The notes under the pieces: generated by a model
What the model saw: the letters and a program-made list of their open reading frames with translations, nothing else
Databases searched by the model: none
What the model was told of the DNA's origin: nothing
Source: Candidatus Bathyarchaeota archaeon
GTDB taxonomy: Archaea > Thermoproteota > Bathyarchaeia > TCS64
DNA length: 6,646 bases
NCBI GenBank assembly: GCA_030608725.1
Contig: JAUWDP010000059.1
Span: 1-6,646, forward strand
Direction of reading: 5' to 3'
Made by a program: the position numbers and the translations under genes
Shown here: piece by piece, positions 1 to 5,958 of the stretch
How positions within the stretch are numbered: position 1 is the stretch's first letter
Layout: each line of letters opens with the position of its first letter

Positions 1-1096
1 CACCGGGTGCCATCTGGTAGTCGAACCTCGGGTCTCCCCCCTTCGCCGAGTGCTCCACCACCCACCTGGCGTAGTAGTTGAGGCCTATGAAGTCGCAGCC
101 CCTCACCATGTGGGGGCGCTGCTCATGGGGCTGGATGATACCGTCCAGGTCTGTGTCGTAGTCCCCCTTGATGATGGAGTTGAGGAACCACTCGTTGTAG
201 AGGTACTCGACGAACCGGGCGGCCTCGACGTCCCTCGGGGTCTCTGTGTCGGCTGGGTCGAAGTACTGGAGGACGCAGACGACGCCGACGGTGGCGGGAC
301 CCAGATCCGAGATTGACTCCTTGTCCCACCTCTTCACTTGGTCATAGGAGACAGCGTGGGCGATGGAGAGGTGTCTCAGGACGGTCATGAAGTGCTCCGG
401 GTGGTAGAGGCCCGGCGGGAACTCGGGTGGGTCGGAGAGGTAGCCGTGCTGCCCCACGATGCGGGGCTCGTTGATGGTAGCGTAGAGGTCGACGAGGTCC
501 CCGAAGGTGTGCGCCGTGAATGCAGCGTACTTAGCGTACTCAACGATGGTGCGCTGGTCCAACCAGCCCCTGAGGGAGGCCGAGTCGACGTCGTCTCTAC
601 AGGCTATGGGGTCGTGGAGCCATGAGGGAATAGGCCAGTGGTAGAGGGTCAGCATCACCGTCAGCCCCATGCTCCTCGCGTCGGAGAGCATCTCCCTGTA
701 GACCCGCACAGCCTCGGGGTCAGAAAGAGACTTCAGCTCGTTTAGCCCGGCCTCGTCGACCTCCACTTTCGAGACGTCCCCGTGTACATCGCGGACGACC
801 TCGGCGCTGACCTCTGTGGTGGGCTCAGGGAAGACCCTGGCCCAGTCCATGGAGAGCCTGACCGCGTTGTTCCCAAGCGCCTCCTTAGCTAGGCGGAAGT
901 CCTCGCCGTATAGCTCCCAGGAGCCCGGGCCGTCCTCCGGGGTGTCGCCGCTCACTATCTTACGCCTTATATTCTCCTTGTCGTGGACCCATGCATACCA
1001 GTCGGAGCCCTTACTCGGCCTGCCCCTGCCCATCTCGACCTGGAAAGAGCACGTGGCCGTGCCCCACAGGAACCCCTCCGGAAAACGTTTCGTCAA
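1..1096 (-). CDS. Family 1 glycoside hydrolase, LacS-like beta-glycosidase (partial, 3' end outside window)
   Basis: Retaining beta-glycosidase (beta-galactosidase/beta-glucosidase type) expected to release non-reducing terminal sugars, probably in the cytosol since no signal peptide is visible. About 365 N-terminal residues are present of the roughly 490 usual for the archaeal LacS group; the nucleophile Glu of the ENG motif lies beyond base 1. Visible landmarks are the N-terminal FPEGFLWGTAT and SFQVEMG stretch (Gln19 is the glycone-binding Gln), YHW with His153, the acid/base Glu210 in TINEP, and NYYAR at 340-344. The segment from about residue 120 to 200, including ELKSLSDPEAV, YREML and YHWPIPSWLHDPI, follows Sulfolobus LacS closely, so the group is secure although the preferred sugar cannot be read. 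Start: an in-frame TGA lies four codons upstream of TTG 1096-1094 and no ATG or GTG intervenes, so TTG is chosen; no Shine-Dalgarno precedes it. Odd: Arg follows NEP where LacS has Asn. It is divergent from the threonine operon and has no evident functional link to it. Confidence 0.93.
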   Translation of the reverse strand, partial: MTKRFPEGFLWGTATCSFQVEMGRGRPSKGSDWYAWVHDKENIRRKIVSGDTPEDGPGSWELYGEDFRLAKEALGNNAVRLSMDWARVFPEPTTEVSAEVVRDVHGDVSKVEVDEAGLNELKSLSDPEAVRVYREMLSDARSMGLTVMLTLYHWPIPSWLHDPIACRDDVDSASLRGWLDQRTIVEYAKYAAFTAHTFGDLVDLYATINEPRIVGQHGYLSDPPEFPPGLYHPEHFMTVLRHLSIAHAVSYDQVKRWDKESISDLGPATVGVVCVLQYFDPADTETPRDVEAARFVEYLYNEWFLNSIIKGDYDTDLDGIIQPHEQRPHMVRGCDFIGLNYYARWVVEHSAKGGDPRFDYQMAPG

Positions 1097-1113
1097 GATT
1101 TGATCGTATCAAG
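1093..1113. repeat. Overlapping TCAA/TTGA inverted and direct repeats at the GH1 start
   Basis: TTGAT (1100-1104) and ATCAA (1108-1112) form a perfect inverted repeat with a three-base spacer. TCAA (1093-1096) and TTGA (1100-1103) form a second, overlapping one, and TCAAG occurs directly repeated at 1093-1097 and 1109-1113. The block covers the predicted GH1 transcription start and the TTG codon, where a bound repressor would block initiation. Arms this short occur by chance, so an operator role is only a suggestion. Confidence 0.3.
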
Positions 1114-1128
1114 TTCGGGTTCAGGATG

Positions 1129-1138
1129 TTATTAAATT
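1129..1138 (-). promoter_or_regulatory. Candidate archaeal TATA box for the GH1 gene
   Basis: On the minus strand this reads AATTTAATAA, an AT block in otherwise mixed sequence. Its centre is about 37 bases before the TTG start. With the usual archaeal spacing of roughly 25 bases from TATA to transcription start, the mRNA would begin near 1107, leaving only about ten untranslated bases. That fits the absence of a Shine-Dalgarno sequence and suggests a leaderless or nearly leaderless transcript. This is inference from position and composition only. Confidence 0.45.
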
Positions 1139-1168
1139 CGCGGGAGTTGTCTCTCAAATAGTGTATTG

Positions 1169-1180
1169 GGATACTTATCC
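1169..1180. repeat. Inverted repeat upstream of the threonine operon TATA box
   Basis: GGATA (1169-1173) and TATCC (1176-1180) are perfect complements around a CT spacer. The element ends directly before the BRE-like AGAAAA, a position where an activator or repressor could touch TBP/TFB. One five-base-arm repeat in this much sequence is not statistically remarkable; its placement is the only argument for function. Confidence 0.3.
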
Positions 1181-1194
1181 AGAAAACTTATTAA
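1181..1194 (+). promoter_or_regulatory. Candidate BRE/TATA core promoter of the threonine operon
   Basis: AGAAAA (1181-1186) resembles the purine-rich archaeal TFB recognition element and is followed directly by CTTATTAA (1187-1194), a good TATA-like box. The expected transcription start is about 1214-1218, giving a leader of about 20-25 bases before GTG 1239. That leader would still contain AGGTGA (1221-1226). The next four genes are packed too tightly for obvious internal promoters, so this is probably the operon promoter. Confidence 0.5.
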
Positions 1195-1207
1195 CGCAGG
1201 AGGCGTT
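1193..1207. repeat. Inverted repeat between TATA box and predicted transcription start
   Basis: AACGC (1193-1197) and GCGTT (1203-1207) are perfect complements around AGGAG. The repeat overlaps the end of the TATA-like box and lies before the predicted transcription start, a classical place for an archaeal repressor site. It differs in sequence from the repeat at 1169-1180, so the two are not copies of one operator. Chance occurrence is quite possible. Confidence 0.28.
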
Positions 1208-1238
1208 TTCAGGGCTGGCAAGGTGAACGGGGTGCCAG

Positions 1239-2159
1239 GTGACTATAAAACAGATCAGCGTGTACGCGCCCGCTTCTATTGCTAACCTTGGCCCTGGGTT
1301 CGACGTTTTTGGTATAGCCCTCGACGGTATAGGTGACACTGTAAGCCTAGAGGTGATTCCGGAGAGGAAGGTCGAGATCACGGCCTCAGGAGACGGGGCG
1401 AGCACGATACCCGTGGAGGCCGAGTCGAACAGCGCTGGGGCCGTCGCATTATACGCCATGGAGAGCCGCGGCCTCGATCACGGTTTCAGGATTCATATTG
1501 AGAAGAGGGTGCCCATCGGGAAGGGGATGGGCTCCTCCGGGTCCTCGGCGGCGGCGACCGCCCTCGGGGTCCGTGAGATGCTCGGGCTTGAGCTGTCTCA
1601 GAAGGAGTACGTCCATCTGGCGGCCGTGGGGGAGGGAGCCGTCTCGGGGAGCCCCCACGCGGACAACGTCGCCGCGTCGCTGCTGGGGGGGTTCACGATG
1701 GTGGGGCATGAATACGAGGTAATCCGGCTGGACCCTCCCGACGTTGAGATTGTCGTCGTCCTGCCCGATGTCCACTACGAGAACAAGACGAGGCTGGCCA
1801 GGTCCCTGCTGCCGGAGAAGGTGGGGCTCAAGGAGGCGGTGCTCAACGTGGGGTACGCCTCGAGGATGGTGGCCGCCGTTGCGGTCGGTGACCCCGTGCT
1901 CTTCGGGAGGAGCATCAACGACCACCTCATAGAACCCTACAGGGCAGAGATGATACCCAACTTCTGGAACGTGAAGCAAGCCGCCCTCGACGCCGGGGCG
2001 TACGGCTGCTCAATAGCCGGTGGGGGGCCGTCCCTGTTCGCCGTCGGGGAGAACTCGGAGGAGATCGGGGAGGCCATGGCCAAGGCCTTCGGAGATGTCG
2101 ACGTTGACAGCAAAGTCATACTCACTCGGCCGAGCAAGCTGGGAGCGAGAGTGATATAG
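1239..2159 (+). CDS. thrB: Homoserine kinase (GHMP kinase family)
   Basis: Transfers phosphate from ATP to homoserine to give O-phosphohomoserine, the substrate of the threonine synthase encoded next. The 306 residues match the usual ~300 of archaeal homoserine kinases. GHMP motif 1 is APASIANLGPGFDVFG (10-25); the ATP-binding glycine/serine loop is PIGKGMGSSGSSAAA (92-106); HADNVA (140-145) matches the substrate-side HxDN of ThrB, and motif 3 is SIAGGGPSLFA (258-268). HADN and a GLKEAVLNVG stretch (196-205) match the Methanocaldococcus-type ThrB rather than mevalonate or galactokinases. The start is GTG 1239; an in-frame TGA at 1224 rules out a longer protein. AGGTGA (1221-1226) or GGGGTG (1229-1234) may serve as ribosome site. 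First gene of the operon; its stop directly abuts the thrC ATG. Confidence 0.95.
   Translation: MTIKQISVYAPASIANLGPGFDVFGIALDGIGDTVSLEVIPERKVEITASGDGASTIPVEAESNSAGAVALYAMESRGLDHGFRIHIEKRVPIGKGMGSSGSSAAATALGVREMLGLELSQKEYVHLAAVGEGAVSGSPHADNVAASLLGGFTMVGHEYEVIRLDPPDVEIVVVLPDVHYENKTRLARSLLPEKVGLKEAVLNVGYASRMVAAVAVGDPVLFGRSINDHLIEPYRAEMIPNFWNVKQAALDAGAYGCSIAGGGPSLFAVGENSEEIGEAMAKAFGDVDVDSKVILTRPSKLGARVI
2151..2155 (+). promoter_or_regulatory. Ribosome binding site of thrC inside the thrB end
   Basis: GTGAT complements part of the conserved archaeal 16S rRNA 3' end and ends four bases before ATG 2160; a further GGGAG lies at 2141-2145. Both sit in the last codons of thrB, and the thrB stop TAG (2157-2159) touches the thrC ATG. 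This arrangement favours translational coupling. Confidence 0.45.
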
Positions 2160-3434
2160 ATGGTATCAGAGTTCAGTTGTATCGAGTGCGGGAAGACCTA
2201 CTCCCCTGGGAGTCGTTTCAGGTGCGACTGCGGGGGGCTCCTCGAGGTCGTGCACGAGTTCAAGGCCGTTCACAGGAGCATCTTCAATGGGAGGCTAGGG
2301 ACCCTCAAACCACCCTACAGCAGCGGTGTCTGGAGATTCAAGGAGATCGTCAACCCGTCCCTCGATGAGCGGCACATCGTCTCAAGGTCCGAGGGGAACA
2401 CGAACCTGTACACCCACCCCAGGTTGAGCGAGTACGTGGGGCTCGGCAACCTGGCCATGAAGCATGAGGGTGAGAACCCCACGGGCTCATTCAAGGACAG
2501 GGGGATGACGGTGGGCATCTCCGAGGCGAGGAGGCTGGGCACCAAGATTGTGGCGTGCGCCTCAACGGGGAACACCTCCGCCTCCCTCGCCGCCTATGCC
2601 GCCCAGGCAGGTTTAGAATGTGTCGTCTTCGTTCCCGAGGGGGAGATCGCTTATGGGAAGCTGGCCCAGGCCCTCTCGTACGGCGCAAAGGTGCTCCAGG
2701 TCAGCGGCAACTTCGACGACGCCATGCGCATCGTCCAGGAGGCCTCAGACGAGCTGGGGCTCTACCTCCTAAACTCGGTGAACCCCTGGCGGATAGAGGG
2801 GCAGAAGACCATCATCTTCGAGATGCTGCAGCAGAGGGGATGGAGGCCCCCCGATTGGATCGTCGTCCCCGCGGGGAACCTGGGGAACACCTCGGCCTTC
2901 GGGAAAGCACTGAGGGAGGCGGTGTCGCTGGGGCTGATAGACGATGTGCCCCGTATAGCCTCCATCCAGGCCCAGGGGGCGAACCCGTTCTACAGGCTCT
3001 GGAGAGGGGGCGGAGAGTCGCTGGAGGCCCTCAAGCCTGAGACGGTGGCGTCAGCCATCAAGATAGGTAACCCTGTGAGCTGGAAGAAGGCCCTAAGGGT
3101 CATCCGTGAGACGGAGGGCGTCGTCGACCAGGCCTCGGACCAGGAGATCTTGGACGCCAAGGCTCTGGTGGACGGCTGTGGGATAGGATGCGAGCCAGCC
3201 TCAGCGGCTTCTGTGGCGGGGGCCAGGAAGCTCGTGGAGAGCGGCGTGATCGACCCTGGAGAGGACGTGGTCTGCATTCTCACGGGTAATCTGCTGAAGG
3301 ACCCTGACATTTCGGTGAAGTACCACACGGGGACCATCGAGGGGATCACCCCCTCGTACGCGAACAGGCCTGTGAAGGTTGAGGCGGATCTTGCCAGCGT
3401 CGCCGAGGCGCTGGGCCGCACGGGAAGGAACTGA
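2160..3434 (+). CDS. thrC: Threonine synthase (PLP-dependent)
   Basis: Converts O-phosphohomoserine to threonine and phosphate, the last pathway step, in the cytosol. The 424-residue protein begins with a small zinc-ribbon-like element, Cys7/Cys10 and Cys22/Cys24, found in the archaeal/bacterial class of ThrC with an N-terminal metal-binding extension. The fold-type II PLP core follows: the Schiff-base Lys112 in NPTGSFKDRG (106-115), the STGNTSAS loop (135-142), the PAGNLGN phosphate-binding loop (237-243), and the C-terminal LTGNLLKD (374-381). The tail VKYHTG after LKD is also typical of threonine synthases and argues against threonine dehydratase or cysteate synthase, the main alternative relatives. 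ATG 2160 is chosen because it directly follows the thrB stop and the zinc ribbon begins within seven residues. The aspartate kinase gene starts 17 bases after its stop. Confidence 0.95.
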   Translation: MVSEFSCIECGKTYSPGSRFRCDCGGLLEVVHEFKAVHRSIFNGRLGTLKPPYSSGVWRFKEIVNPSLDERHIVSRSEGNTNLYTHPRLSEYVGLGNLAMKHEGENPTGSFKDRGMTVGISEARRLGTKIVACASTGNTSASLAAYAAQAGLECVVFVPEGEIAYGKLAQALSYGAKVLQVSGNFDDAMRIVQEASDELGLYLLNSVNPWRIEGQKTIIFEMLQQRGWRPPDWIVVPAGNLGNTSAFGKALREAVSLGLIDDVPRIASIQAQGANPFYRLWRGGGESLEALKPETVASAIKIGNPVSWKKALRVIRETEGVVDQASDQEILDAKALVDGCGIGCEPASAASVAGARKLVESGVIDPGEDVVCILTGNLLKDPDISVKYHTGTIEGITPSYANRPVKVEADLASVAEALGRTGRN

Positions 3435-3440
3435 GGGAGG
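3435..3440 (+). promoter_or_regulatory. Ribosome binding site of the aspartate kinase gene
   Basis: GGGAGG directly follows the thrC stop codon and lies 11 bases before ATG 3452. It is the clearest Shine-Dalgarno in the window and supports that start. The 17-base gap has no room for a separate promoter. Confidence 0.55.
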
Positions 3441-3451
3441 GCGCACGGGGG

Positions 3452-4870
3452 ATGAACGTCAGGGTCCTGAAGTTCGGTGGATCAATACTCAAGAACAGGG
3501 AGGACTTCGGTCTCGTCGCAGATCTGGCGGCCAAGGAGCTGGAGAGGGGAAACCTCCCGCTGCCCGTTGTCTCGGCCATGAAGGGCGTGACTGATATGAT
3601 AATCGACGCCGTGGACATGGTCCTCTACGAGGAGGGGTTCGTCCTCAGGGAGTTCGTGGAGGACCTGCTCAAGATATACGCTGAGGCGCTTCCGGAGGGC
3701 GTCGAGGCCACCCAGGCCCAGAGGGACGAGTTCAAGAAGCTGGAGCATACCCTGGGCTACATCGGGTCGTCGGGGGAGCTCAACGACTCTGCCTACGCCT
3801 TCGCCGTGTCCCGGGGCGAGAACTTCAGCTGCCACGTCCTCGCGGAGCACCTGGAGGTGAGGGGGATGGAGAGCCGCGTCTTCGCCGGGGAGGAGCTCCT
3901 AGTCACCGATGAGAACTACAGGGATGCCCTGGTGAACCTGGAGAGGACCCGGGAGAACGTGCAGGCTAAGCTGGGGAGTGTCATCGAAGGCTCGGTGGTA
4001 CCGATTGTCGCCGGGTTTTCGGGGAGGAGCGGGTCGGGGAGGATCTCCATCCTGGGCCGGGGAGGTTCGGACGACACGGCGGTCTGCGTCGCCTACTGCC
4101 TGGGGGCGAAGTCGGTGGTGAAGTACGTGGACCAGAAGGGATTGATGACCATCGACCCCAAGTTCCTTGAGGAGGTGATCCACTCGCCAGTCAACGGCAA
4201 GCTGGGGGAGCTGCCGGAGCCCGAGGTGATCCCCTACCTCAGCTACGTGGAGGCGTCGGAGCTGATGCGGGAGGAGAGGATCAAGGTGGTCCACTACAAG
4301 GTGCTCAACCCCCTGATTATGGGGGACATCAGGTTCCACGTGAAGGACGTCACCGACCCGGAGGCCCATGGCACCGTGATCGGGCCGGAGGACGGCAACG
4401 GGAACGGGGCGTGGTACGGGAGGCCCAAGGCGATTAGCTTCCAGAGGAATCTGTGGGGGATCCGTTTCCTGCCCACCCAGTCCCGGACGCCGACTGAGGT
4501 CTACGCGCGTGTCTTCGAGGCGCTGGCCAAGGTAGGTGTGGACGTGCGGTACATCAGCATCTCGGGTTATCAGATCTCGCTGTTGATGCCTGAGGATCAC
4601 GTGGGGGCGGCGATGGAGGCGTTGGGGAGCCTGGAGGTGGCTGTGAACGTCTCTGCGCTGGAGGGGAGGAAGGGGACTTTCAGCATCGTGGGCTCCGGGA
4701 TGAAGGGGGTCCGGGGGTTCCTGAGCCGGGTGACGAGCGTCATCGCAAGGCACGGGGTGAACATAGAGCAGGCGACGCAGCCCTACAGTGAGAACATTAT
4801 TAGGTTCAGCGTGGACGACGATGACCTGCTCCTGGCGGTGGGCGCCGTCTATGGGGAGTTCTTCGGGTGA
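3452..4870 (+). CDS. Aspartate kinase with two C-terminal ACT domains
   Basis: Phosphorylates aspartate to 4-phospho-aspartate, the entry step to threonine, and to lysine or methionine where those routes exist. The amino acid kinase domain covers about residues 1-310: KFGGSI (7-12), VVSAMKGVTD (39-48), the substrate-binding SRGENFS (120-126), GRGGSDDTA (202-210), the nucleotide-side YVDQKGLMTIDPK (225-237) and VEASELM (266-272). A Gly/Asn-rich linker (311-325) leads to two ACT domains, about 335-400 (VDVRYISISGYQISL) and 407-472 (FSIVGSGM, GVNIEQ, ENIIRFSV). These ACT units normally bind Thr or Lys, so feedback inhibition is likely; the threonine operon suggests Thr as effector, an inference. 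At 472 residues it is of normal monofunctional length. Odd: Thr to Ser in KFGGTS, and DQKG replaces the usual DVDG, but no key motif is lost. It could be called lysC, ask or thrA; the sequence does not decide. Confidence 0.94.
   Translation: MNVRVLKFGGSILKNREDFGLVADLAAKELERGNLPLPVVSAMKGVTDMIIDAVDMVLYEEGFVLREFVEDLLKIYAEALPEGVEATQAQRDEFKKLEHTLGYIGSSGELNDSAYAFAVSRGENFSCHVLAEHLEVRGMESRVFAGEELLVTDENYRDALVNLERTRENVQAKLGSVIEGSVVPIVAGFSGRSGSGRISILGRGGSDDTAVCVAYCLGAKSVVKYVDQKGLMTIDPKFLEEVIHSPVNGKLGELPEPEVIPYLSYVEASELMREERIKVVHYKVLNPLIMGDIRFHVKDVTDPEAHGTVIGPEDGNGNGAWYGRPKAISFQRNLWGIRFLPTQSRTPTEVYARVFEALAKVGVDVRYISISGYQISLLMPEDHVGAAMEALGSLEVAVNVSALEGRKGTFSIVGSGMKGVRGFLSRVTSVIARHGVNIEQATQPYSENIIRFSVDDDDLLLAVGAVYGEFFG
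4866..4870 (+). promoter_or_regulatory. GGTGA motif bearing on the asd start codon
   Basis: GGTGA covers the last bases of the aspartate kinase gene including its stop. It is six bases before ATG 4877 but touches GTG 4871. If it is the ribosome site, the true asd start is ATG 4877 and the protein is two residues shorter. GGGGAG (4853-4858), twelve bases before GTG 4871, would instead serve the longer form. Confidence 0.4.
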
Positions 4871-5950
4871 GTGAAAATGGAAAAGAAAAGAGCGTGTATA
4901 ATGGGGGCGACCGGCGCTGCCGGCCAGAACATCGTGGAGGCCCTGGTGGGCCACCCGTGGTTCGAGATATCCTGCCTTGCGGCCTCGGAGAGATCTGAGG
5001 GGAAAAGCTACAGGGACGCCGTCGAGGGCACAGTCTTCTTCGATGAAATGCCCCCGGACGACATTATGGAGATGACAGTGGAGAACACGGGCAAGGTGAA
5101 CCCCGAGGACTACGACCTCGCATTCAGCGCCCTGCCATCCGGCGTGGCGAAGGGAGTGGAGGCCAGGTTCGCTGAGCACATACCGGTGTTCAGCACCGCT
5201 TCTGCGTACCGCTACGAGGACGACTGCCCCGTGCTGATCCCGGAGGTCAACCCCGGTCATATCGAGCTGGTGGACGCCCAGAGGATTAACAGGGGCTGGA
5301 AGGGCTTCATCGTGCCGGGGCCCAACTGCACGGTGGTGGGCCTGGTGATGTCCCTGAAGCCCATCATGGACGCCTTCGGCGTGAAGCGGGTGCGCATGGT
5401 CTCGATGCAGAGCCTGTCGGGGGCGGGGGAGAAGGGGCTGAGGGCTGACTCTCCATACAGGAAGATGGTGGAGATGAACGTTTACCCGTGGATTGAGGGC
5501 GAGGAGGGGAAGGTCATCCAAGAGACCAACAAGATCCTGGGGGAGCTGGTGGACGGTAGGATCGTGGAGTCGGAGGTAGAGATCCATCCTACCTGTACGC
5601 GGGTTTACGTGGAGAGGGTGCACACGGAGGTGGTGGACGTGGAGACTGTCCGCCCGGCGACGCTGGAGGGGATCAGGGAGGCCCTTGAGGGCTTCAGGTC
5701 GGCCCCCCAGGAGTTGGACCTGCCCACCAACGCCGAGTGGCCGATACTGGTCTTCGATGAGGTTGACATGCCCCAGCCTAAGCTCCACAAGGAGAGTGGG
5801 TTCATGGTGACCCTAGTGGGGCGGTTGAGTGAGATCCCCCACGTGGAGAACGGGTTCACATACATCGTGACCAGTGACAACCTGGAGAAGGGGGCTGGGG
5901 CCGGGGCGGTGCAGAACGCCGAGTTCATGCGGGAGAAGGGGTACCTGTAG
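4871..5950 (+). CDS. asd: Aspartate-semialdehyde dehydrogenase, archaeal/fungal type
   Basis: Reduces aspartyl phosphate to aspartate semialdehyde with NADPH, the second pathway step. The 359 residues fit the archaeal/fungal class. The Rossmann loop is MGATGAAGQ (11-19); FSALPS (85-90) and STASAYR (108-114) follow, then IPEVNPGH (123-130). Catalytic Cys153 is in GPNCTVVGL (150-158), Gln180 in MQSLSGAG (179-186), substrate Arg244 in HPTCTR (239-244) and catalytic His251 in VHTE. The C-terminal GAGAGAVQNAE (341-351) matches the usual end. Deviations: Cys is followed by Thr-Val rather than the usual Ser-Thr, VYVERVH replaces the usual VPVxxGH before the His, and the loop after SGAG is EKGL rather than the YPGV-like sequence. 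All catalytic residues remain, so it should be active. GTG 4871 directly abuts the aspartate kinase stop; ATG 4877 is equally possible. Confidence 0.95.
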   Translation: MKMEKKRACIMGATGAAGQNIVEALVGHPWFEISCLAASERSEGKSYRDAVEGTVFFDEMPPDDIMEMTVENTGKVNPEDYDLAFSALPSGVAKGVEARFAEHIPVFSTASAYRYEDDCPVLIPEVNPGHIELVDAQRINRGWKGFIVPGPNCTVVGLVMSLKPIMDAFGVKRVRMVSMQSLSGAGEKGLRADSPYRKMVEMNVYPWIEGEEGKVIQETNKILGELVDGRIVESEVEIHPTCTRVYVERVHTEVVDVETVRPATLEGIREALEGFRSAPQELDLPTNAEWPILVFDEVDMPQPKLHKESGFMVTLVGRLSEIPHVENGFTYIVTSDNLEKGAGAGAVQNAEFMREKGYL

Positions 5951-5958
5951 GGTTTTCT

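Larger units (their letters stand above)
1097..1238. other. Divergent intergenic region between the GH1 gene and the threonine operon
   Basis: This 142-base stretch is clearly more AT-rich than the genes on either side. It carries one TATA-like element per strand and three short perfect inverted repeats. I see no RNA gene, riboswitch fold or convincing small ORF in it. Both flanking genes start outward from it, so it must hold both promoters. Confidence 0.8.

Noticed and set aside
50..625. Two plus-strand open frames of 88 and 95 codons opposite the GH1 gene
   Set aside because: The minus strand reads as an uninterrupted GH1 protein with NEP and NYY motifs across this whole stretch. The Val/Glu/Asp-rich plus-strand products look like antisense shadows.
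1223..1285. Possible GTG-initiated leader peptide of 20 codons overlapping the thrB start
   Set aside because: It has only one Thr and no run of regulatory codons, and no attenuator-like hairpin with a T-run follows, so a bacterial thr-leader type mechanism is not supported.
1449..1979. Minus-strand open frame of 176 codons antisense to thrB
   Set aside because: It shows the same composition artefact as the longer antisense frame and no family motif, while thrB carries all GHMP motifs.
3435..3451. Possible terminator or internal promoter between thrC and the aspartate kinase gene
   Set aside because: The 17-base gap is G-rich with no T-run or TATA-like box; its content is explained by a Shine-Dalgarno sequence.
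3899..5788. Very long minus-strand open frame (629 codons) antisense to the aspartate kinase and asd genes
   Set aside because: Its product is rich in His, Leu, Pro and Arg with no recognisable motif, and it lies opposite two genes with full catalytic signatures. Stop-free antisense frames are expected in GC-rich coding DNA.
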